18,906 nucleotides of DNA from contig CAKZLA010000192.1 of NCBI GenBank assembly GCA_937124525.1, positions 1 through 18,906 of the forward strand, read 5' to 3'. The notes beneath the pieces are model-generated. The model saw only the letters and a program-made list of their open reading frames with translations, ran no database searches and was not told the origin of the DNA. This stretch comes from an uncultured Desulfobacterium sp. (lineage in GTDB: Bacteria; Desulfobacterota; Desulfobacteria; Desulfobacterales; Desulfobacteraceae). Positions 1 to 6,697 of this stretch are shown one piece after another. Both the position numbers and the translations under genes were made by a program. Each line of letters starts with the position of its first letter. Position 1 is the stretch's first letter.

Positions 1-802
1 CGGTGCATCCAAAGCAGGGAACCCCGGCCCGGGGTTTTGATGAATGGCGATTCCATAGCAGCTTGTTGCAGGGGCCGGGAACCAGGGGGCCGGCGCAACC
101 CATGTGAAAAAACAGGCACCCCATCTCTCCAAAATCTGACTCTTCAATGCGATACTCGTGGTATTCATTTCGAGTACATCCCTGGTGTACCATGGTGCTG
201 TACCACTCCAGGGGGCGGTGGAATTCATCAAGTTCAAGAGGGGTCTCTCCGGTCAGGGCCATGAGGGTGCCGGCAATGACATCGTGGTGGCAGGGGCATC
301 CGGCAAGGTTGATCACCGGAAGGCCTGATTTTGCGGTGAATTCACCACCCAGGGCACCGCCTTTTTTTTTTTTTCGAAATTGCAGGCCTGTGGCCTCAAT
401 GGCATGATCCACACCAAATCCGCCAAAGGCCGCACAGGTACCCACTGCCACCACCACCCGGGCCTGGTGGGCCAGGGTGTGAAATAGCTCTTTTTTGGCC
501 CTGCCATTGAGGGTGTCAAACATGCCGGTGCCGGCGGGACCGCAGATAATGGAGCCCTCCACCACCAGAATATCCAGGTCTGTGGCTCCGGATGTGATTT
601 GTTCCAGCATTTTTTGGTGCGATGTATGGGAAAGGCTGGACAAGGAGGGATGCCACAACAGTTCAAGACCAAGGGTGTTGAAAAGATCTGTAATATCCAG
701 AAAATCACTGCTTAAAAGCGAATAGGTGTCTCCGCCACATCCGCCCCCTTGAAGCCAGTAGACTGTTTTCAACGCGTATCCCCCATTTGTTGGTGGTGAC
801 AT
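1..802 (-). CDS. hupS: NiFe hydrogenase small subunit, HupS/HupU-like (partial, C-terminus beyond window)
   Basis: The reading frame is open from about 802 to the left edge, so the C-terminus is missing. It resembles the small subunit of group 2 type NiFe hydrogenases (HupS, HupU/HoxB), which carry the Fe-S clusters that pass electrons to or from the catalytic large subunit. Visible family motifs are WLQGGGCGGD near the N-terminus, LWHPSL, VVAVGTCAAFGG, VINLAGCPCHHD, HQGCTRNEY, and LLWNR then RAGVPCFGCT at the edge. No signal peptide is seen, which fits a cytoplasmic enzyme. Two starts are possible: ATG at 802, or TTG at 772 with GGGGGA seven bases upstream and closer to the conserved region. 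An in-frame stop precedes 802. The second proximal-cluster cysteine is Asp. An A13 tract (forward T13 at 362-374) encodes four lysines in frame. The family call is sure; the exact subgroup is from remembered sequences. Confidence 0.85.
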   Translation of the reverse strand, partial: MSPPTNGGYALKTVYWLQGGGCGGDTYSLLSSDFLDITDLFNTLGLELLWHPSLSSLSHTSHQKMLEQITSGATDLDILVVEGSIICGPAGTGMFDTLNGRAKKELFHTLAHQARVVVAVGTCAAFGGFGVDHAIEATGLQFRKKKKGGALGGEFTAKSGLPVINLAGCPCHHDVIAGTLMALTGETPLELDEFHRPLEWYSTMVHQGCTRNEYHEYRIEESDFGEMGCLFFHMGCAGPLVPGPCNKLLWNRHSSKPRAGVPCFGCT

Positions 803-853
803 CTGTTTTGGTGGTTATAACTTTCTTATCTTGCCACGGGGCAGACTCCAGGT

Positions 854-867
854 AAAACAATTGTTTT
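854..867. promoter_or_regulatory. 14-bp perfect palindrome upstream of the hydrogenase gene
   Basis: AAAACAATTGTTTT is a perfect inverted repeat lying 52 bases before the ATG and about 80 before the TTG candidate start of the hydrogenase gene, in the 151-base gap (803-953) after the diguanylate cyclase gene. The position and symmetry suit an operator for a dimeric regulator, but AT-rich palindromes also arise by chance. No convincing -35/-10 or sigma-54 promoter was found in this gap. Confidence 0.3.
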
Positions 868-953
868 CTATAGCATGTCGTCTTTCCCAAGTCACGGACT
901 AAAACGGGCAGGCTTGACCACGACAGAACACAAGGCATGATCCCTTTAATGAG

Positions 954-3953
954 CTATGCCACAGCAGGATCATCGGAAAGGACATATCGATTTCTGCCCT
1001 GATTTTTTGCCTGGTACAGCAACTGATCCGCTAAATCCACGATATGCATGGGGCGAAGCGTGGGAAGGGGCAGCACCGATGCTACACCAATGCTCACTGA
1101 AATATGTTTTTCCACCAATGAGGTTTCATGGGGAATTTTCAAGGCTTTAATGTCTGACAGAATCTTTTCTGCTACGGCTTTACCCCCTTTTTTATCGGTG
1201 TCTGGAAGAACCATGGCAAATTCCTCCCCGCCATATCGTGCCGTAAAATCAGCTACCCGGCCCGGTGCATAACTTAAGGCATGAGCCACTTTTTTAAGGC
1301 AGTCATCGCCGGCAAGGTGGCCGTAGCAGTCATTGTAACGCTTGAAATAATCAATGTCGATCATGAGCAGGGTCAGGGGATGTCGGTTGCGTTCGCATCT
1401 TTGCCATTCCGCAGCCAGAACCAGGTCAAATCGTCTTCTGTTGGGAACCTGGGTTAGTCCATCTATGTATGAAATGGTCTCAAGTTTGCTGTTGGCCTGG
1501 ATAAGCTCATGATTGAGGGCGGCAAGTTTTTGATTGTACTGGGACATGCAGTATTGACGGTAAATCAGGAACGCTCCGGAAAACAGCACCAGAGCCCCCA
1601 GTTTCCATAAAATATCATAGTCAATCCCCTTGTGGTAGTTCAGCTGCATCCAGTTCTGGAACAACTGGTGTCGCTCCTCCCGGGTGAGCGAATGATCCGC
1701 CTTTTCCAGGATGGCGGACAGGATGGCATTGTTTTTTTTGATTCCGGATTTGAACTCAATTTTTATGGGAATCTCGCCGGAGATTTTGATATTCAGAATC
1801 TGTTGTCTCTGGATATAATAACCGATTTCCGGAGCGGTGTCGATGAATCCAAACAAGGAGTGTTTCCGGATCATGGCAAGGCCCTGTTCCACGGTGTCCA
1901 CGGGGATGAAGTTCATGGCCGGATATTTTCCCTGGATGATGGGGTAAAAGGGTGTTTGGCGACATATGCCGATTTTTTTTTGGGAAAGTCCTTCAAAGGT
2001 GTTTATGAACAGGGCATTGTTGTCCGTGGCAATGACCAGGGGATATGTCACATAGGGGCGGGTTGTCTGGACGTCGGCAGGTACCGTTTCCCCTGTCCGG
2101 ATCATGGAAATGACATCGCAGCCCTGGGATTCATCGTTGGCATGGCTCTTTGGGGTGGCATGTTGTATGTGCCACTTCAAGGGCAGACCTATTTTCCGGG
2201 ACAGTCGTTTGTAATATTCGGCAATAATTCCCTGGTAGTCCCCCTCTTGGGTGATGTATTCATAGGGGGGATGGTGGGCCTTTGAAATGCAGATGTTCAG
2301 CTCTTTTTTTTGTTCAAGATATTTTTTTTCTGCCATGGACAGGCTTTTAATTTTTGTTGAGTCCTCCAGGGTGCCCATCCATTTGGAAGAAAGGGCATCG
2401 AACTGTTCCGGTGTGATGTTTTTCATGGCCTTGTTCAAGATTTTGTGCATCACTGGCCAGTCATTCCTCACTGCCATCTGGAGGGGGAGATCCCGGGAAA
2501 CGGTGATTTGCATAATCACTTTGAGATCACCGATGAAATGGGTTTTGATGATGTGGTTGATGACCCCCAGGGTCCCCACAAATCCATCAACTGTGCCCAG
2601 GGCCAACTGATTGAGTCCATCGACGGTGTTGTTAACGATGAGGTACTCGGGACCGGGATACTCTTTCATGATCAGTTCGGTGAGGCCATATCCTTTGGGC
2701 AGGGCAATCTTTTTACCCTTAAGTTCAGCCGGGGTGTGATACAGTTTTAAACTGGAATCTTTGGAAACCAGCACCTTGATAAGTTTCAAATAGGGTGGGG
2801 TAAATATGAAAAAAGGCTCTCGATCCGGGGTTTTCCAGATGCCTGGAAAGAGATCGATTTCTTTTTGTTTGCCCATTTCAAGGAGATGGGGCCAGGAAAA
2901 CCCATTGATGATGTCAAATTTAATGCCAATGATCTCGCCGATGAGGGCCAGGTAATCCATGACAAATCCTGCGGGTTTTCCATCTTCAACAAAATCAAAG
3001 GGGGGCCAGTCCAATTCATTGGCAACCCGGATTACCGGATTTTTTTGCAGAAATGCGATTTCCTCCAGTGTCAGGGTGATTTTCTGCTCGGAATTGATGT
3101 TTCGATACCCCAGCCATTTTTTTTCAAGCTTAATGAAGTCCCCGGGGGGTATGGATGCCAGGGCTTTTTCCAGCATGCCGTGGAGCATGGGCAAGTCTTT
3201 TTGAACCATGAGGTGCAGGGATTTCTTTTCCCCCTGATCATATTCCTTAAACCAGCCTGAAATTTTAAGGGAATCCACATAGTTTTTTTCAAACATGAAT
3301 CGGGCCACGGCAAAGAGTTCCACCGTTGCGTCTGCCCGGCCTTCGGAGATGGCCTGGAAGGCTTCTTCCATGTTTTTGACTTTTAAGATGTGGATTCCAG
3401 GGTAGTGTTTTGATATGAAATTTTCCTGGGCATATTCCTTTGGAATGGCAATGGTCTTTCCCTGGAAGGAGGCAATGCCGGAGACGGATTCGGCATATCT
3501 TGAAATGATAAAAACGGTTTTATCCCTGTAATAGGGTCGGGTGAACAGGCTAAAGGATTCCCGGTGGGGGGTTTGATATGCCGATTGGAGGATATCAATG
3601 TGTCCGGCCTTGAAACGCATTATTAATTCTGACCAGGAATATCCGTTGATGTATTCAAGTTTTAATCCCAATCGTTGTGCCAGGAGGTTCATCAGGTCAA
3701 TGCTCAACCCAAAAGGTTGACCGCCAATGGCAAAATCAAAGGGTGGCCAGTCCATCTCGTTGCTCACCCGGATCACGGGGTGTCCTCGGACAAAGGCCTG
3801 TTCTTTTGGGGTTAGCTCCAACATTATCGGGGTTTGGTGTTCAAACGCCAGGGGCATGGGTGCCATCCCGAAAAGGACGGGGATCAGGTGCACCATGAAA
3901 AAAACATGGGTCCACTTGGTATGAGATAGGTGGGCTTGCATGGCGGTTAACAT
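954..3953 (-). CDS. membrane diguanylate cyclase with three tandem periplasmic solute-binding (SBP_bac_3) domains
   Basis: Predicted sensor that makes cyclic di-GMP in response to small ligands (amino acids are typical for the domain). From the chosen ATG the product is 999 residues: a hydrophobic signal segment in the first 40 residues, three SBP_bac_3 domains starting near residues 58, 303 and 551, a transmembrane helix near 780-800, a short coiled linker, and a C-terminal GGDEF domain. The active site reads GGEEF near residue 907, preceded by RVAD five residues upstream, the usual RxxD product-inhibition site, so the cyclase looks active and feedback controlled. Domains 1 and 2 both begin with near-identical strands (VIRVSNEMDWPPFDF and VIRVANELDWPPFDF); domain 3 is more divergent. 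The frame opens upstream at 4049 inside fabG, but 3953 is preferred: it gives the signal sequence directly and lies 32 bases after the fabG stop, implying cotranscription with fabG. Confidence 0.9.
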   Translation of the reverse strand: MLTAMQAHLSHTKWTHVFFMVHLIPVLFGMAPMPLAFEHQTPIMLELTPKEQAFVRGHPVIRVSNEMDWPPFDFAIGGQPFGLSIDLMNLLAQRLGLKLEYINGYSWSELIMRFKAGHIDILQSAYQTPHRESFSLFTRPYYRDKTVFIISRYAESVSGIASFQGKTIAIPKEYAQENFISKHYPGIHILKVKNMEEAFQAISEGRADATVELFAVARFMFEKNYVDSLKISGWFKEYDQGEKKSLHLMVQKDLPMLHGMLEKALASIPPGDFIKLEKKWLGYRNINSEQKITLTLEEIAFLQKNPVIRVANELDWPPFDFVEDGKPAGFVMDYLALIGEIIGIKFDIINGFSWPHLLEMGKQKEIDLFPGIWKTPDREPFFIFTPPYLKLIKVLVSKDSSLKLYHTPAELKGKKIALPKGYGLTELIMKEYPGPEYLIVNNTVDGLNQLALGTVDGFVGTLGVINHIIKTHFIGDLKVIMQITVSRDLPLQMAVRNDWPVMHKILNKAMKNITPEQFDALSSKWMGTLEDSTKIKSLSMAEKKYLEQKKELNICISKAHHPPYEYITQEGDYQGIIAEYYKRLSRKIGLPLKWHIQHATPKSHANDESQGCDVISMIRTGETVPADVQTTRPYVTYPLVIATDNNALFINTFEGLSQKKIGICRQTPFYPIIQGKYPAMNFIPVDTVEQGLAMIRKHSLFGFIDTAPEIGYYIQRQQILNIKISGEIPIKIEFKSGIKKNNAILSAILEKADHSLTREERHQLFQNWMQLNYHKGIDYDILWKLGALVLFSGAFLIYRQYCMSQYNQKLAALNHELIQANSKLETISYIDGLTQVPNRRRFDLVLAAEWQRCERNRHPLTLLMIDIDYFKRYNDCYGHLAGDDCLKKVAHALSYAPGRVADFTARYGGEEFAMVLPDTDKKGGKAVAEKILSDIKALKIPHETSLVEKHISVSIGVASVLPLPTLRPMHIVDLADQLLYQAKNQGRNRYVLSDDPAVA

Positions 3954-3985
3954 TTTATATCTGTCCCTGTCCTTAAATCCTTGAT

Positions 3986-4744
3986 CTATACAATTCCCCC
4001 ATTGACGCCAAGAACCTGACCTGTGATGTAGGAAGCTTGGTCCGAACAAAGGAAGGTTACGGCTGAAGCAACTTCCTGGGGAGTCCCTGCCCGTTTCATG
4101 GGAATATCTTTTACGATCTCTTCCAGGAGAAGATTCCCCACCATCTCGGTCTCGATAAAACCCGGGGAAACAGCATTCACAGTTATGTTTCTTGATGATA
4201 CCTCCCTGGAAAGCGCCTTTGTGGCACCGATGAGACCTGCCTTGGAAGCGGAGTAGTTAATCTGGCCAGCCTGGCCCATCTGACCTGAAGTCGAGGTAAT
4301 GTTGACAATTCTTCCAAATCTATTTCGAATCATTTGTTTTACCACAAGACGGGTGACATTATAAAATCCCGTGAGGTTTGTATCCAGTACTCGCTGCCAT
4401 TTCTCCCGTTTCATTCGTACCATAAGCGCATCATCGGCAATTCCGGCATTGTTCACCAGAATTTCGATTTGTTGATGTTTCTTTAGAATGGTTTTTACTC
4501 CTTCTTCTGCCTGGTCCTGGTTTGCCACATCAAAACAGATAATTTCCCCACTTCCTCCGGCATTTTCAATGGCGGAAAGCGTTTTTGTGGCTGCGGTTTC
4601 ATTCTTAATATAGTTGATAAATACATATCGGCCCGTTGCTGCGAGATCCAATGCAACCTGGCGGCCTATGCCCCGGCTGGCACCTGTTATCAGGGCAACT
4701 TGATTCCATGGGGCGGGTTTGTTTGAGTTCGACGACGAGGTCAT
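3986..4744 (-). CDS. fabG: 3-oxoacyl-ACP reductase FabG-like short-chain dehydrogenase
   Basis: Classical SDR of 252 residues, the usual FabG length. It shows the cofactor motif TGASRGIG at residues 20-27, the NNAG motif, a serine in ITSTSG near residue 150, and the catalytic pair YSASK at Y164/K168, followed by the PG region (VSPGFIETEM) and the C-terminal VNGG signature. FabG reduces 3-oxoacyl-ACP with NADPH in fatty acid synthesis; related enzymes act on other acyl-CoA or polyketide substrates. No other fatty acid gene is adjacent, so a specialised role is possible. It is the first gene of a likely two-gene unit with the diguanylate cyclase (32-base gap). The ATG at 4744 has a weak AAGGAA upstream. 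The long leader in front contains three copies of a dispersed repeat. Confidence 0.88.
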   Translation of the reverse strand: MTSSSNSNKPAPWNQVALITGASRGIGRQVALDLAATGRYVFINYIKNETAATKTLSAIENAGGSGEIICFDVANQDQAEEGVKTILKKHQQIEILVNNAGIADDALMVRMKREKWQRVLDTNLTGFYNVTRLVVKQMIRNRFGRIVNITSTSGQMGQAGQINYSASKAGLIGATKALSREVSSRNITVNAVSPGFIETEMVGNLLLEEIVKDIPMKRAGTPQEVASAVTFLCSDQASYITGQVLGVNGGIV

Positions 4745-4847
4745 GGGCTTTAATTTCCTTTTATTCTAATGGGGAAACCATCAATGGGTTTTAGTGCACC
4801 CTGGTCCACTTGTTAACAATCTGTAGATGCCTTAAACGTAAAAATAA

Positions 4848-4926
4848 TTTTATATGAAAGTCTCACCAACATACTGGAATTAATGAATTTTTATTTTCCA
4901 TTGTGGTAGGTGTTTACTGCCATATA
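4848..4926 (-). repeat. dispersed intergenic repeat, copy A
   Basis: On the minus strand it carries CTACCACAATGG, a TTCCAG box, and TTTCATATAAAA near its end. It aligns along its full length with copies at 5015-5094 and 10943-11024. Its dyad arms (forward GTGGTAG and CTGCCAT) can pair with G-U wobbles in a plus-strand RNA. Confidence 0.6.
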
Positions 4927-4928
4927 TG

Positions 4929-4988
4929 TTTTATATGAAAGGTAGGTATACCTAATATTCTTTCATGCTTCGTTGTGGGCATGCCAGA
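4929..4988 (-). repeat. dispersed intergenic repeat, copy B (degenerate or shortened)
   Basis: It shares only the two ends of the element: forward TTTTATATGAAA at the start and TTCGTTGTGGGCATGCCAG at the end. The middle is shorter and contains a separate small palindrome, AGGTATACCT. It is probably a decayed copy lying directly beside copy A. Confidence 0.4.
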
Positions 4989-5014
4989 TTCTCAATACGG
5001 TCTGCCCGTGGAAG

Positions 5015-5094
5015 TTTATATGAAACTCCGTCCAAAAAACTGTAATAATTAGAGTTTTAATCTTCGTTGTGGCAGGCCAATCTACCATGTTTAT
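5015..5094 (-). repeat. dispersed intergenic repeat, copy C
   Basis: Forward sequence runs from TTTATATGAAAC through CCAAAAAACTG, GAGTTTTAATCTTCGTTG and GGCAG to CTACCATG. It matches copy D (10943-11024) closely in order and spacing, especially around AGAGTTTTAA and TTCGTTGTGGCAG. It lies upstream of fabG. Confidence 0.6.
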
Positions 5095-5189
5095 AGCAAA
5101 TATCCAGAAATTTTAATACAATATATGCACTTTGTGAGTGGGCTTATTTGCGTGTTTGCATTTAAGTGCGAGGGAGACAGGAGGGGATA

Positions 5190-5233
5190 GAAATGAAAAA
5201 TTATCCGCACCGCCAGGGGGAGCGGCGATGCGG
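5190..5233 (-). terminator. rho-independent terminator of the amidotransferase-glnT operon
   Basis: Read on the minus strand, an 11-bp stem (CCGCATCGCCG with TGGCGGTGCGG, two wobble pairs) closes a seven-base CTCCCCC loop and is followed at once by ATAATTTTTCATTT. It begins 14 bases after the glnT stop codon. This is a strong intrinsic terminator and shows that fabG is not read through from glnT by default. Confidence 0.85.
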
Positions 5234-5247
5234 TTGTCAGGGGAAGT

Positions 5248-6660
5248 TTACAGCAATGTCAACGAGCGATCCACCTCCCAAGGGGTCACATGGCGCATGA
5301 ATTCCCCCCATTCGGCTTTTTTAAGCTTAATATACTCCCCGGCAATGGGACCCAAACCCTTTTGTATAACATCATCTCCTTCCAGGGCTTCCACAGCTTC
5401 CATCAGGTTCTGGGGCAGCAGGATCATCCCCAAATCCCTTCGTTCTTGGATGGAAAGGTTCCAGATATTTTTTCCCACAATGGCATCACCGGGGTCAATT
5501 TCATTTTTGATGCCATCCAGACCGGCGGCGATGTTCACCGCCATGAGCAGATAGGGGTTGACCATGCCAGAAGGGGATCTGTCCTCCATGCGGTTGGAGG
5601 CCGGACACCGGAACAGCTGGGTTCTGTTGTTGTCGCCATAGGAAGCAAAGGAGGGGGTCCAAGTGTAGCCTGAATTAGATGAATACACAAATTCCCCACT
5701 CTGAATACGGCGGTAACAGTTGATGTTGGGGGAGGCAATGGCTGTTATGGCCCGGACATGTTTGAGCAACCCTCCAATATAGTGGATGGCGGTTTTAGAG
5801 ATGCCAAGGCCCTTCCAGTCCTCTTCACCGGGTTTCAGGGGGAAGCTATTCTCCCCGGTGATGGCATTGGCAATGTGGAAATGGAGATGGGCACCCGAGC
5901 CACTGAGGTTTTCAAAGGGTTTGGCCATGAAGGTTGCAATGGCGCCATATTTCTGGGCCACCTGACCTGCCATCATGCGGAAATGAACCAACCGGTCCGA
6001 GGTATGAACGGCATTGGTCCAGTCAAAGTTGACCTCGTACTGTCCATTGGCATCTTCGTGGTCACTCTGGTACACCCCAAACCCCATTTCATTTCCATAT
6101 CGCATGAGATCCTGCAGGTAATCCATGCTCTGGGACATGCCCTTGAAATCGTAGCAGGGCTTGGGCTGAGTATCAATGGCCAGGGGGTCCCAGGGTTTAA
6201 TTCCGCCGTCGTCTGTCTTGGTGACCAGGAAATGTTCCGGTTCAAACCCGCCGTTAAGGCTATATCCTTCTGCAGCCATCTCTTTTAACATGCGTTTGAG
6301 GTTGTTCCGGGGGCAGTAGGGCCAAGGGGCATCATCCACATAAAGATCACTGCTGGCCATGGCCACATTGGGCTGCCAGGGCAACTTCACAAAGGTATCC
6401 AGATCGGTTCTGGCCATGAGATCATGGTCTTCGGGTCCCATGCCCATACCCCACACGGCGGCCCCTGCAAATCCTGCTCCCTTTTCCACAATATCCTCAA
6501 AGGCGTTCAGCGGAACCTGTTTGACCCGTGGAGCCCCGTGGATATCCACAAACTGAGCCAGGAGAAATTCAATGTTTTGCTCTTTTAATGACTCAAGAAC
6601 CATTTTTTTTTTGTCGATGTTGAATTCCAGATTTTTTTTACGCATTGCTATGGTGGTCAT
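5248..6660 (-). CDS. glnT: GlnT-type glutamine synthetase family protein (glutamine or gamma-glutamyl-amide synthetase)
   Basis: ATP-dependent ligase of 470 residues that joins an amine to the gamma-carboxyl of glutamate. The N-terminal beta-grasp reads FVDIHGAPRVKQVP, with the ammonium-site Asp. The catalytic domain shows the metal-ligand pair in FEPEHFL, HEDANGQYEVNF, SGSGAHLHFHI for the His positions, and the NRMEDRSPSG plus NPYL segment near the C-terminus. The AAVWGMGMGPEDHD region is typical of the GlnT family, which also contains gamma-glutamylmethylamide synthetase (GmaS). The position of the adenylylated Tyr of type I enzymes (normally NLYDL) reads NIWNL, so GlnE control is not expected. 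It lies 37 bases after the fused synthase gene, with AAGGAAG five bases before its ATG. The same partners occur in glx and mgs/gma clusters, so methylamine is a real alternative substrate to ammonium. Confidence 0.88.
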   Translation of the reverse strand: MTTIAMRKKNLEFNIDKKKMVLESLKEQNIEFLLAQFVDIHGAPRVKQVPLNAFEDIVEKGAGFAGAAVWGMGMGPEDHDLMARTDLDTFVKLPWQPNVAMASSDLYVDDAPWPYCPRNNLKRMLKEMAAEGYSLNGGFEPEHFLVTKTDDGGIKPWDPLAIDTQPKPCYDFKGMSQSMDYLQDLMRYGNEMGFGVYQSDHEDANGQYEVNFDWTNAVHTSDRLVHFRMMAGQVAQKYGAIATFMAKPFENLSGSGAHLHFHIANAITGENSFPLKPGEEDWKGLGISKTAIHYIGGLLKHVRAITAIASPNINCYRRIQSGEFVYSSNSGYTWTPSFASYGDNNRTQLFRCPASNRMEDRSPSGMVNPYLLMAVNIAAGLDGIKNEIDPGDAIVGKNIWNLSIQERRDLGMILLPQNLMEAVEALEGDDVIQKGLGPIAGEYIKLKKAEWGEFMRHVTPWEVDRSLTLL

Positions 6661-6697
6661 GGTGGCTTCCTTTTTTTTTATATATAAAAATCCTTGA

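Larger units (their letters stand above)
4745..5189. other. AT-rich non-coding leader between fabG and the glnT terminator
   Basis: This stretch holds no credible gene. It contains two full and one partial copy of a roughly 80-base repeat (4848-4926, 4929-4988, 5015-5094) that recurs at 10943-11024. Transcription of fabG must start here because the glnT operon is terminated at 5190-5233. On the minus strand each full repeat copy carries a TTCCAG- or TTACAG-like hexamer 17 bases before CATATA, which could act as promoters. Confidence 0.6.

Noticed and set aside
362..374. Possible frameshift of the hydrogenase gene at the A13 tract
   Set aside because: Codon-by-codon reading keeps conserved motifs in one frame on both sides of the tract.
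313..708. 131-residue minus-strand open frame and the 705-938 frame beside it
   Set aside because: Both are out of frame with the conserved hydrogenase small-subunit sequence, which runs intact through the same DNA; they show no protein features.
1632..2285. 217-residue plus-strand open frame
   Set aside because: Shadow of the third solute-binding domain of the cyclase gene on the opposite strand; no start signal or domain.
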